Part shown: positions 1-6,166 of the stretch, in pieces
How the letters are laid out: every line of letters begins with the position of its first letter
Position numbering within the stretch: the stretch's first letter is position 1
Assembly (NCBI GenBank): GCA_017397695.1
Contig: JAFQIF010000175.1
Coordinates: 1 to 21,099, forward strand
Source of the DNA: Clostridia bacterium
GTDB taxonomy: Bacteria > Bacillota_A > Clostridia > Christensenellales > Aristaeellaceae
Length of the DNA stretch: 21,099 nt
Direction: 5' to 3'
Notes under the pieces: generated by a model
The model's input: only the letters and a program-made list of their open reading frames with translations
Told to the model about the DNA's origin: nothing
The model's database searches: none
Translations under genes and position numbers: made by a program

Positions 1-623
1 GGCAGCTTGCGGGCGCGGTCAACGCGCACCCAGATCACGTCGTTGGAGTCGATTTCGTACTCCAGCCACGCGCCGCGGCTGGGAATGACCTGCGTGTCAA
101 GCAGGTGTTTGCCGGCCTTGTCGATGCTCTCGCGGTAGTAAACGCCCGGGGAGCGGACCAGCTGGCTGACGATGACGCGCTCGCCGCCGTTGACGATGAA
201 CGTGCCGTTCTCGGTCATCAGCGGGAAGTCGCCCATGAAGACTTCGCTCTCCTTGACCTCGCCGGTCTCGTTGTTGGTCAGGCGAACCAGAACCTTCAGC
301 GCGGTGGCATAGGTCATATCGCGCTCGCGGCATTCCGCCAGCGTGTACTTGGGCGTCTTGTCGAGGGAGTAATCGATGAACTCCAGCTTCAAGTTGCCAT
401 TAAAATCGTAAATCGGCGATACATCATTGAGGACCTCGCGGAGATCCTCCTTGAGAAAACGCTCGTAAGAATTCTTCTGAACCTCGATCAGATCGGGCAT
501 CTCCACAACTTCTTCGATGCTGGCGAAGCTCTTGCGAACCCTGCCCTTTCCCAGCTGCACGTCATGAACTCCGACGTACTTCATGATCTCAGCTTCCTCG
601 CGCGCGTCGCGGACGGTAACCAT
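1..623 (-). CDS. rpoB: DNA-directed RNA polymerase subunit beta, N-terminal part (cut by window edge)
   Basis: The gene encodes the beta subunit of RNA polymerase, which forms much of the catalytic cleft and is the rifampicin target. About 207 N-terminal residues are present, and the frame runs off the left edge without a stop. The N-terminus reads [32 protein letters not shown], followed by [42 protein letters not shown] and [16 protein letters not shown], all typical of the bacterial RpoB protrusion and lobe. The chosen ATG (623) has AGGGGTGA eight bases upstream. An in-frame ATG at 584 ([12 protein letters not shown]) would match shorter family N-termini and has GAGGA ten bases before it, while the ATG at 632 lies too close to the Shine-Dalgarno sequence. 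The gene is read from its own promoter (792-820). The gene just upstream is not rplL but an unknown membrane protein, separated by a terminator. Confidence 0.95.
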   Translation of the reverse strand, partial: MVTVRDAREEAEIMKYVGVHDVQLGKGRVRKSFASIEEVVEMPDLIEVQKNSYERFLKEDLREVLNDVSPIYDFNGNLKLEFIDYSLDKTPKYTLAECRERDMTYATALKVLVRLTNNETGEVKESEVFMGDFPLMTENGTFIVNGGERVIVSQLVRSPGVYYRESIDKAGKHLLDTQVIPSRGAWLEYEIDSNDVIWVRVDRARKL

Positions 624-683
624 GAATGCCATCACCCCTAACTTGTCTAAAGCCTTGCAAAGGATTATGCAATGTGCACGTAA

Positions 684-718
684 GCTTTGAAACTGCTCAT
701 TGCCAAACAGCTCAAAGC
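684..718 (-). promoter_or_regulatory. Hairpin in the rpoB leader
   Basis: Seven-base arms GCTTTGA (684-690) and TCAAAGC (712-718) are perfectly complementary and could be extended inward by CTG/CAG. They lie in the predicted rpoB leader of about 160 nt. The hairpin could affect translation or stability of the rpoB message, but the sequence does not show which. A smaller five-pair hairpin (ATAGC/GCTAT, 756-768) lies closer to the predicted transcript start. Confidence 0.4.
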
Positions 719-791
719 GTTGTACAATGGTCTCATGAAGCTTTGTCCCCCGGACATAGCTTCGCTATTGTGCATACTAATGCAATATAGT

Positions 792-820
792 ATTGTATCC
801 CTTTTTTAAAGGCCTGTCAA
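792..820 (-). promoter_or_regulatory. SigA-type promoter for rpoB
   Basis: On the minus strand the -35 box TTGACA (815-820) is a perfect match. A 17-nt spacer separates it from the -10 box TACAAT (792-797), which has five of six consensus bases. Transcription would start near 785, leaving a leader of about 160 nt before the rpoB start at 623. Nothing is encoded between this promoter and rpoB. Confidence 0.85.
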
Positions 821-903
821 GCATTTCCGGCACTTTTCCGTAAAAATATTTTGAAAACTGTGAAGTTCTGTAACATAAACCATCTGCCCATGGGATGACA
901 CAC

Positions 904-931
904 AAAAGGAGCGGCTTTTTCCGCTCCTTTT
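904..931 (-). terminator. Rho-independent terminator after the 937-1446 gene
   Basis: Perfect stem AAAAGGAGCGG (904-914) with CCGCTCCTTTT (921-931) and a six-base loop. On the minus strand it follows the stop codon of the membrane-protein gene within a few bases and ends in four U. The longer T run (928-934) is on the plus strand, so it could act in both directions. It separates rpoB transcription from the upstream gene. Confidence 0.8.
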
Positions 932-936
932 TTTCT

Positions 937-1446
937 TCAGTTCAGGCAGGCGGCAGCGCCCAGGGCATAGATCATCTGCTCATCTGCAGGCGCGCTGAGC
1001 AGATAAATCCGCTCGCCTTCGCGCGCGCTGAGCATGCCCTGCATTCCATGGACGCTGTATACCGCATCCATCCCGGCAAGCACAAAGCCCGTCATGCGCT
1101 GCGCCTCATAGCCCTGAGCGGCCAGGCGCTCGATATATGCCGCCGGGCTGGCCGTAACAGCCTGCGCCTGCACGCCGTCTTCCAGCTGATACACACGCGT
1201 GACGACGCTACAGATTTCACCGCCGAACGTCTGCTGCGTCTCCTCCTGGGAAAGCAGCTGTACATCGGGCAGCGCCAGCAATCCATCCTCCTGCACGGCG
1301 GAGCGCATCATATCGCTGCGCCTTTCCCCTGCCATCTGATAGGCCATCGCGCCGTAAAACACTACGCCCAGCACAAGCGCGCACAAAAGGACAGATGCCA
1401 TCCCAATGGCACTTGATATCCAATTTTTTCTTCGATTTGTCTTCAT
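937..1446 (-). CDS. Unknown single-pass membrane protein
   Basis: The product is 169 residues and I do not recognise the family. A positively charged N-terminus (MKTNRRKNW) is followed by one hydrophobic segment at about residues 13-35, then a soluble C-terminal part of about 130 residues that should lie outside the membrane. The ORF is bounded by terminators on both sides (1521-1545 and 904-931), so it is probably monocistronic. The start is uncertain: GGAGGA sits directly against the ATG at 1446, and another GGAGG lies about 12 bases upstream, so one of the two must serve at a non-ideal distance. An 18-bp inverted repeat (1473-1490) lies just upstream. Position next to rpoB gives no functional clue. 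Confidence 0.7.
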   Translation of the reverse strand: MKTNRRKNWISSAIGMASVLLCALVLGVVFYGAMAYQMAGERRSDMMRSAVQEDGLLALPDVQLLSQEETQQTFGGEICSVVTRVYQLEDGVQAQAVTASPAAYIERLAAQGYEAQRMTGFVLAGMDAVYSVHGMQGMLSAREGERIYLLSAPADEQMIYALGAAACLN

Positions 1447-1472
1447 TCCTCCACATATCCTCCACTTTCAAG

Positions 1473-1490
1473 GAATATGCGCCCATATTC
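1473..1490. promoter_or_regulatory. Inverted repeat upstream of the membrane-protein gene
   Basis: GAATATG (1473-1479) and CATATTC (1484-1490) are perfect inverted arms around the four-base centre CGCC, 27 bp before the start codon at 1446. It could be an operator or an mRNA hairpin. I found no convincing -35/-10 pair around it, so the role is open. Confidence 0.35.
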
Positions 1491-1520
1491 AATCCATTTG
1501 TTCTCCACTTTTTCAAAAAC

Positions 1521-1550
1521 GCCGCAGGAGTTATCTTCCTGCGGCTTTGC
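1521..1550 (-). terminator. Rho-independent terminator after the DUF815 ATPase gene
   Basis: Perfect nine-base stem GCCGCAGGA (1521-1529) with TCCTGCGGC (1537-1545) and a seven-base loop. On the minus strand it is followed by GTTTTTG, and it lies about 25 bp beyond the stop of the ATPase gene. Confidence 0.8.
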
Positions 1551-1571
1551 TTTTGAATGAATGATATCCGT

Positions 1572-2870
1572 TTATTCCGCCATTTCGCCCTCGATCAGGT
1601 CGACAAACTGGCGCGCGATGCGCGGCGAGCAGCCGTTGTGGCTGACCGTCCATGCGCGGGCACGCGGCATGAGCGCCTCCCAGTCGTATTCGACGCCGCG
1701 GGCGTCCAGCAGCGCCCGGCAGATGACGAAATACTCGTCCTGAGAGGGCGCCTGGAAGGTGAGGCGCAGATCAAAGCGGTCGGCCAGAGAAAACTTCTCC
1801 TCCAGCGTGTCGCGCTCGTTGACGTCGTCCTGGCGCTCGGAGAAGCGCTGGCGCACGATGTTGCGTCTGTTGCTGGTGGCGTAGACCACGACATTCTCCG
1901 GGCGCGCCTCCAGCCCACCCTCGAGCACCGTCTTGAGCGCGGTATACTCTGGGCAGGAATCGCCAAAGGCCAGATCATCGACAAAGACGATGAACTTTCC
2001 CGGCTGCTCGCGAAGGATCGAGAAGATCGCAGGCAGGTTGGTCAGATGCGCCAGCGGAACCTCGACGATGCGCAGGCCTTCCAGCCACATGCTCGTCAGC
2101 AGCGCCTTCACCGTCGCGCTCTTGCCAGTGCCTTTGTCGCCGTAGAGCAGGATGTTGCACGCCTGACGGCCCGCAAGCAGACGCTGCGTATTTTCTACCA
2201 GCACGCCGCGCTCCTTCTCATAAAGTACCATATCTTCCAAACAAATGGGGTCCGGCTTTGTGATGCCGCGCAGGCCCAGCGGATACTTCTCGCTCACACC
2301 CACCCAGGTACTGCCCGGGCAGGAAGCGAACAGGCCGGTGCCATGCTTGCGGAAGAACGCCGCCACACGCCGTGCCCCCTCGCGGGAGAGCATCTTCGCA
2401 TCCACGCGCGGATCAAACTGTGTCTCGCCCAGCGCCGGCTCCCACATCGGCAGGCGCGCCGCCATCTTGCCGGACATGCCCGCGCGCTCGCACAGCAGCA
2501 TGAACATCGCAGGATCGATATTCGTGAGCCTGCCAAGCACCTCCAGATCATGGCCCAGCGCGTTCATCACGCTGTAGGGCAGGCGGCTTGCATCCATGCG
2601 CGCGCACATCGCAGCCACCGGACTCTCCTCAAAGAGCACAGCTTCCAGCGCAGCGCGGGCAAAGCCGCCGCGGCCCGCGGATGCAGCCGCCAGCCAGGCA
2701 TTGTATACCTCGCAGTAGGCATAGACCAGCTCGTTCTCGCTTGTGCCGTCGTTTGCGCAGTCGCACACCAGGCGATACAGCGCCGCCATGGCCGGCTTGT
2801 CCATCACATGGCGCAGCACGGTCATGCATTCGATGTCCAGCATCAGTTCGCGCAGCTCGTGAATATCCAT
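1572..2870 (-). CDS. DUF815-family AAA-like ATP-binding protein
   Basis: The product has 432 residues, in the usual range for bacterial DUF815 proteins, whose cellular role is not established. The C-terminal half is a P-loop ATPase: Walker A GDKGTGKS (244-251), Walker B FIVFVDDL (293-300), then LKTVLEGGLEARPENVVVYA and the sensor-like ATSNRR (331-336), the hallmark DUF815 stretch. DRFDLRL and SPRIARQFV follow, as in AAA+ lid regions. The N-terminal 230 residues are helical and less conserved. The ATG at 2870 has AAAGGAG eight bases upstream; an open frame continues 36 codons further but runs into intergenic repeat sequence and has no better site. It lies downstream of argS on the same strand, 216 bp away across a hairpin-rich repeat, so co-transcription is possible but unproven. 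Confidence 0.9.
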   Translation of the reverse strand: MDIHELRELMLDIECMTVLRHVMDKPAMAALYRLVCDCANDGTSENELVYAYCEVYNAWLAAASAGRGGFARAALEAVLFEESPVAAMCARMDASRLPYSVMNALGHDLEVLGRLTNIDPAMFMLLCERAGMSGKMAARLPMWEPALGETQFDPRVDAKMLSREGARRVAAFFRKHGTGLFASCPGSTWVGVSEKYPLGLRGITKPDPICLEDMVLYEKERGVLVENTQRLLAGRQACNILLYGDKGTGKSATVKALLTSMWLEGLRIVEVPLAHLTNLPAIFSILREQPGKFIVFVDDLAFGDSCPEYTALKTVLEGGLEARPENVVVYATSNRRNIVRQRFSERQDDVNERDTLEEKFSLADRFDLRLTFQAPSQDEYFVICRALLDARGVEYDWEALMPRARAWTVSHNGCSPRIARQFVDLIEGEMAE

Positions 2871-2896
2871 CGCTGTGGCTCCTTTTCTTATGCAGT

Positions 2897-3072
2897 ACGT
2901 TGGGGATTTCATCCCCAACCCCCTGACAAGGGACTTCGCCCCTTGACCCCATATACGCTTCGCGGCAGTTATAAGCAAATCATCATTTTCCCTCCGCTGC
3001 GCATACGCTCAGCGAAGAAGGGGTTCGGGGACAATGTCCCCGTGCAGGTCTGGGCGGCAGCCCAGCGTCCCC
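2897..3072. repeat. Hairpin-rich intergenic repeat, copy 1 (inverted pair)
   Basis: The spacer between argS and the DUF815 gene is almost all repeat. The left unit (plus orientation, 2897-2974) starts ACGTTGGGG, contains hairpins TTGGGGATTTCATCCCCAA (2900-2918) and CAAGGG/CCCTTG (2927-2945), and ends ACGCTTCGCGGCAGTTATAA. The right unit is inverted: read on the minus strand from 3072 it has CTGGGC/GCCCAG (3050-3065), CGGGGACAATGTCCCCG (3026-3042), then GAACCCCTTCTTCGCT. The right unit matches the left half of copy 3 (11522 onward), and the left unit matches copy 4 (17052 onward). No protein is encoded. Confidence 0.8.
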
Positions 3073-3086
3073 CTCGTTTCCCGTTC

Positions 3087-4802
3087 TTACATGCGCTCCG
3101 GCGCTTCCACGCCAATGAGGTACAGACCGGTCTTGATGACGTCGCGCACAGCGTCGGTCAGGCGGACACGGGCAGCGGTCGCTGCGGCGTCGCTCTCGTC
3201 CATGATGCGGTGCTCGAAGTAATACTTGTTGTACGCCTGAGCCAGGGAGGTCACATGGCGGGTGATGAGGCACGGCTCATTCTGGTCCATGGCCTTGCGC
3301 ACGGTCTCCGGGAAGCGGGAGAGCTGCATGAGCACATCCAGCGCCTCGTCGTCGCAGAGCACGTCGTAATTGGGCTGGGCGTCCTTGTAAGCCTCGGCCT
3401 TGCGCAGCACGGAGCAGCAGCGGGCGTGGGTGTACTGGACGTACGGACCGGTCTCGCCCTCGAAGCTCAGCGCACGGTCCCAGCGGAAGTCGATATCCTT
3501 GATGCGCTCGTTGTGCAGATCGAAATAGACCACGGCGCCCACGCCGACCTGGCGCGCCACCTCGTCCTTGTTGGGCAGGTTCGGGCTCTTTTCCTCGATG
3601 ATCTCGCGCGCCTTCTCGATCGCCTTGTTAAGCAGGTCTTCGAGATAGACGACATAGCCCTCGCGGGTGGACAGGGCGCGGCCCTCGTAGGAGACCATGC
3701 CGAAGGAGACGTGCTCCATGCCCTTGTGCCACTCGTGACCCATCAGATCCAGGATTTTGAAAAGCTGCTTGAAATGCAGGTTCTGCTGATAGGCGACGAC
3801 GTAGAGGCACTTGTCAAACTTATACTCGTTGTGGCGATAGAACGCGGCGGCCAGATCGCGGGTGATATAGAGCGTAGCGCCGTCGCTGCGCAGCACCAGC
3901 GCCGGGGGCATGTTGTAGTCGTCGAGATTGACCACCTGCGCGCCCTGGCTTTCGACCAGCAAGCCCTTCTCACGCAGCTCCGCAACCACCGGATCCATCT
4001 TGTCGTTGTAGAAGGCTTCGCCGTTGTAGCTGTCAAAGCTCACGCCCAGCAGATCGTACACGCGCTGGGTATCCTTGAGGGTGACGGCCTTGAACCAGGA
4101 GAAGATTTCGAGGGCTTCCTGGTCGCCGTCCTCGATCTTCTTGAACCACGCGCGGCCCAGATCGTCAAGGCTGGGATCCTTCTCCGCCTCGGCGTGGAAC
4201 CTGACGTACAGATCAACCATCGCCTGCACGCCGCCGCGCTCGACCTCTTCGCGGTTGCCCCACAGCTTGTAAGCGGCAACCATCTTGCCGAACTGGCTGC
4301 CCCAGTCGCCCAGATGATTGATGCCCACGGTGGTGTAGCCATTGAAATCGTAGATGCGCTTAAGGCTGTGGCCGATCATCGTCGTAGAAAGATGGCCGAT
4401 GTGAAAGCGCTTGGCGATGTTGATGGAGGAATAGTCCAGGCAGACGGTCTTGCCCTCGCCCGCATTGGAAGAGCCCCATGCGCCCGGCTTGGCGAGCACG
4501 GCCTCGACGATATTCCTGGCCAGGCAGCTGCGCTTGAGGAAGATATTCATGTAGCCGCCCACAACTTCCACGTGGTCGATCTCCTCGCAGCAAACCTTCT
4601 CAGCCAGGCTGGCCGCGATCATCGGCGGCGCCTTGCGCAGGGTCTTGGCCAGGCGGAAGCACGGCAGCGCATAGTCGCCCAGCTTCTTATCCGGCGGGGT
4701 TTCCAGCATCGCCATCAGATCGGCACAGGAAAGCGCACAACCCTCAAAACACGCCTGAGCGCCGCTTGCAATGCGCTCGGCAATAACTTGTTTCATATCC
4801 AT
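3087..4802 (-). CDS. argS: Arginyl-tRNA synthetase
   Basis: This class I synthetase attaches arginine to tRNA-Arg in the cytoplasm and needs the tRNA for amino acid activation. The product is 571 residues, normal for bacterial ArgRS. The N-terminal tRNA-binding domain (about 1-105) contains KKLGDYALPCFRLAK. The catalytic domain has the signature SSINIAKRFHIGHL with HIGH at 134-137; the usual SSPN/APK context is slightly changed. The KMSKS-equivalent loop is ALSTREG (376-382), typical of ArgRS enzymes that lack the canonical KMSK lysine. WDRALSFEGETGPYVQYTHA (441-460) begins the C-terminal anticodon-binding DALR domain, which ends VEAPERM. The start at 4802 has GGGAG nine bases upstream; a second in-frame ATG at 4796 is less well placed. 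It is divergent from bioY, with its own promoter (4857-4885). Confidence 0.97.
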   Translation of the reverse strand: MDMKQVIAERIASGAQACFEGCALSCADLMAMLETPPDKKLGDYALPCFRLAKTLRKAPPMIAASLAEKVCCEEIDHVEVVGGYMNIFLKRSCLARNIVEAVLAKPGAWGSSNAGEGKTVCLDYSSINIAKRFHIGHLSTTMIGHSLKRIYDFNGYTTVGINHLGDWGSQFGKMVAAYKLWGNREEVERGGVQAMVDLYVRFHAEAEKDPSLDDLGRAWFKKIEDGDQEALEIFSWFKAVTLKDTQRVYDLLGVSFDSYNGEAFYNDKMDPVVAELREKGLLVESQGAQVVNLDDYNMPPALVLRSDGATLYITRDLAAAFYRHNEYKFDKCLYVVAYQQNLHFKQLFKILDLMGHEWHKGMEHVSFGMVSYEGRALSTREGYVVYLEDLLNKAIEKAREIIEEKSPNLPNKDEVARQVGVGAVVYFDLHNERIKDIDFRWDRALSFEGETGPYVQYTHARCCSVLRKAEAYKDAQPNYDVLCDDEALDVLMQLSRFPETVRKAMDQNEPCLITRHVTSLAQAYNKYYFEHRIMDESDAAATAARVRLTDAVRDVIKTGLYLIGVEAPERM

Positions 4803-4856
4803 AAAAAGGTTCTCCCTTCGCTTCTTGTTCCCATGATTTCCAGAGATATACAGTTT

Positions 4857-4885
4857 ATTCTAACAGATAGCCCGCAAAAACACAA
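4857..4885 (-). promoter_or_regulatory. Promoter for argS
   Basis: On the minus strand, TTGTGT (4880-4885), a 17-nt spacer and TAGAAT (4857-4862), preceded by TGT as an extended -10. The leader would be only about 45 nt, too short for a T-box, so tRNA-responsive control of argS is not supported here. Confidence 0.55.
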
Positions 4886-4902
4886 GCCAAATCAGCCTTC
4901 GC

Positions 4903-4932
4903 TTGACAGCATTTGCCCTTCCATAGTACACT
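4903..4932 (+). promoter_or_regulatory. Promoter for bioY
   Basis: Perfect -35 TTGACA (4903-4908), an 18-nt spacer and -10 TACACT (4927-4932), 35 bp before the bioY start. It is back to back with the argS promoter. I looked for a BirA-type inverted repeat around it and saw none. Confidence 0.65.
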
Positions 4933-4966
4933 GCGATCGATTCCCTTTTGCAAAGGAGGCGCGCCC

Positions 4967-5503
4967 ATGCGCACACAAGCCACCCAGAGGCTCACGCTTT
5001 CCGCGCTGCTGTGCGCGCTGTGCGCCCTGCTCGCTCAGGTTCATATCCCTTTGCCGCCGGTGCCTGTCAGCCTTTCGCTGCTCGCCGTTCATCTGTGCGG
5101 CACGCTGCTCGGGCGCAGATGGGGCGCCGCTGCCGCAGGCGCGTATGTGTTTCTCGGTGCGGCAGGCGTACCGGTCTTTGCCGGTTTTTCCGGCGGCGTG
5201 GGCGTGCTTCTGGGGCCTACGGGCGGCTTCCTCGCCGGATATATTCTGTGCGCCTGGCTGGACGGTGCGCTGCTTGAGCGTATGGGGTTTTCGCGCCGCG
5301 CGTTGCTCATCTCGATGGCCATGGGTACCGCCGGCTGTTATGCGGCGGGCGCATGCTGGTTCATGCTGACCACGGGTACGGCGCTCTGGGGCGCGTTGAG
5401 CGCCTGCGTGCTGCCGTTCATCCCCGGCGACGTTGTCAAAATCGCGCTGGCCGCCGCGCTGTGCCTGCGGCTGAAAAAGCCGCTGCGCGCTGCCGGGCTG
5501 TAG
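4967..5503 (+). CDS. bioY: Biotin transporter, BioY substrate-binding (S) component
   Basis: BioY is the membrane S-component that captures biotin, usually working with the shared ECF energizing module (EcfA, EcfA' and EcfT). The product is 178 residues, the usual BioY size, and nearly all hydrophobic, with about five to six membrane segments. Diagnostic stretches are PLPPVPVSLSLLAVHLCGTLLG near the N-terminus, VFLGAAGVPVFAGFSGG, the BioY motif LGPTGGFLAGY, and LPFIPGDVVKIALAA near the C-terminus. The start is fixed by AAAGGAGG (4952-4959), seven bases before the ATG at 4967; an upstream in-frame ATG at 4913 lies inside the promoter. No ecf or bio genes are adjacent, so it probably uses an ECF module encoded elsewhere. 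It ends at a strong terminator and appears monocistronic. Confidence 0.95.
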   Translation: MRTQATQRLTLSALLCALCALLAQVHIPLPPVPVSLSLLAVHLCGTLLGRRWGAAAAGAYVFLGAAGVPVFAGFSGGVGVLLGPTGGFLAGYILCAWLDGALLERMGFSRRALLISMAMGTAGCYAAGACWFMLTTGTALWGALSACVLPFIPGDVVKIALAAALCLRLKKPLRAAGL

Positions 5504-5513
5504 AGGCAATCAT

Positions 5514-5536
5514 AAAGAGGCAGACGCCTCTTTTTT
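5514..5536 (+). terminator. Rho-independent terminator after bioY
   Basis: Stem AGAGGC (5516-5521) with GCCTCT (5526-5531), a four-base loop and six T, about 10 bp after the bioY stop. Confidence 0.85.
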
Positions 5537-5544
5537 CTATACGC

Positions 5545-5570
5545 AAAAAGCCGGAGCTCTCGCTCCGGCT
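5545..5570 (-). terminator. Rho-independent terminator after the 50-residue ORF
   Basis: Perfect nine-base stem AGCCGGAGC (5549-5557) with GCTCCGGCT (5562-5570) and a tetraloop. On the minus strand it is followed by TTTTT (5545-5549 region). It lies 27 bp past the stop of the small membrane-peptide gene and faces the bioY terminator, so the two convergent genes have separate terminators. Its presence supports the small ORF as a real gene. Confidence 0.8.
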
Positions 5571-5596
5571 GCACTGTATATGGTGATCTCCCGAAA

Positions 5597-5749
5597 TCAA
5601 TACGGTCCGTTGGAGAGCTGATAGCTCTTCTTGAACTCAATGCGGTAGTAATCGTCAATCTGGCGGGCGACTTCGTCGCAGCGGTTATCGTAGATGGAAT
5701 AAGCGATGCTCGCAGCGACCAGCGCGGCGAAAATGATCATGGCGGTCAT
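5597..5749 (-). CDS. Small single-pass membrane protein (50 residues)
   Basis: The sequence is MTAMIIFAALVAASIAYSIY followed by a charged tail rich in Asp, Arg and Tyr (DNRCDEVARQIDDYYRIEF) and ending SNGPY. Residues 3-20 form one hydrophobic segment at the N-terminus, with the tail probably in the cytoplasm or outside depending on topology. I do not recognise the family. Support for a real gene comes from AAGGAGG seven bases before the ATG at 5749, a terminator just past the stop (5549-5570), and a possible extended -10 promoter upstream. A longer frame to 5815 exists but its extra codons cross the leader hairpin and lack a ribosome-binding site. Confidence 0.75.
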   Translation of the reverse strand: MTAMIIFAALVAASIAYSIYDNRCDEVARQIDDYYRIEFKKSYQLSNGPY

Positions 5750-5799
5750 GGCCCACCCTCCTTGAGATTCTGACGTCGGGAATGGATATTTGGATTTTC

Positions 5800-5829
5800 G
5801 AGGCGGCCTCCACATCTTTCAGCCGCCTC
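5800..5829 (-). promoter_or_regulatory. Leader hairpin upstream of the 50-residue ORF
   Basis: GAGGCGGC (5800-5807) and GCCGCCTC (5822-5829) form a perfect eight-pair GC-rich stem with a 14-nt loop. No U tract follows on either strand, so it is not a standard terminator. It would sit in the 5' leader of the small membrane-peptide gene, about 50 nt before its start. Confidence 0.4.
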
Positions 5830-5840
5830 TCGTTGCATTT

Positions 5841-5849
5841 ATTATATCA
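5841..5849 (-). promoter_or_regulatory. Possible extended -10 promoter for the 50-residue ORF
   Basis: On the minus strand TGATATAAT carries a perfect -10 hexamer (5841-5846) with an upstream TGn. No good -35 box is visible 17 bases away, so the call rests on the extended -10 alone. Confidence 0.4.
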
Positions 5850-6090
5850 TCCATCTGCCAAAATCGCACGAAAATTCTGCTATTGCTTGATTTTCAGGAA
5901 GTATTATCCCCTCCTGCAAACTCAATTGCTTCCTGCAATCTCCTGCTGGATTGCCAAATTCATTTTGCATTTTTTACATATAAAATGTTCATTTCTGCGC
6001 AAAATCCGGATATGCTTTGTATTTTCTCAAAAATTATTTTTATTGACCTTCCCTGATCTTTATCGTCCAACAAAACCCCTGTCAATTCAA
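5850..6090. other. AT-rich non-coding stretch
   Basis: This stretch is markedly richer in A and T than the surrounding genes. I see no convincing protein start, RNA gene or repeat in it. It separates the divergent small membrane-peptide gene and uvrB, and the uvrB control region begins right after it. Confidence 0.5.
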
Positions 6091-6092
6091 AA

Positions 6093-6106
6093 GGAACACT
6101 TGTTCC
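6093..6106. promoter_or_regulatory. LexA (SOS) box of uvrB
   Basis: The palindrome GGAACACTTGTTCC contains GAAC (6094-6097), four bases and GTTC (6102-6105), the core of the Gram-positive LexA site established for Bacillus. It overlaps the -35 hexamer TTGTTC (6100-6105) of the uvrB promoter, so a bound repressor would block RNA polymerase. uvrB is a classical SOS gene, which makes the assignment coherent. Confidence 0.85.
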
Positions 6107-6128
6107 CTTTTTTAATCTGTGCTATAAT
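6100..6128 (+). promoter_or_regulatory. Promoter of uvrB (and probably uvrA)
   Basis: -35 TTGTTC (6100-6105), a 17-nt spacer and a perfect -10 TATAAT (6123-6128) preceded by TGC, giving an extended -10. The -35 box is weak but the extended -10 compensates. The -35 lies inside the LexA box. Confidence 0.85.
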
Positions 6129-6166
6129 GATCAAAATCAGGACACCTTACGCTAAAGGAGGACGTT

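Noticed and set aside
4886..4966. BirA operator or riboswitch before bioY.
   Set aside because: I looked for a BirA-type inverted repeat and for a structured leader between the promoter and the start codon; the leader is under 40 nt and no inverted repeat is visible.
1557..5369. A 1270-codon open frame on the plus strand.
   Set aside because: It lies antisense to the DUF815 and argS genes, crosses the hairpin repeat and then runs out of frame into bioY. Its sequence has no recognisable domain and no ribosome-binding site. Long antisense frames are expected in GC-rich genes where stop codons are rare.
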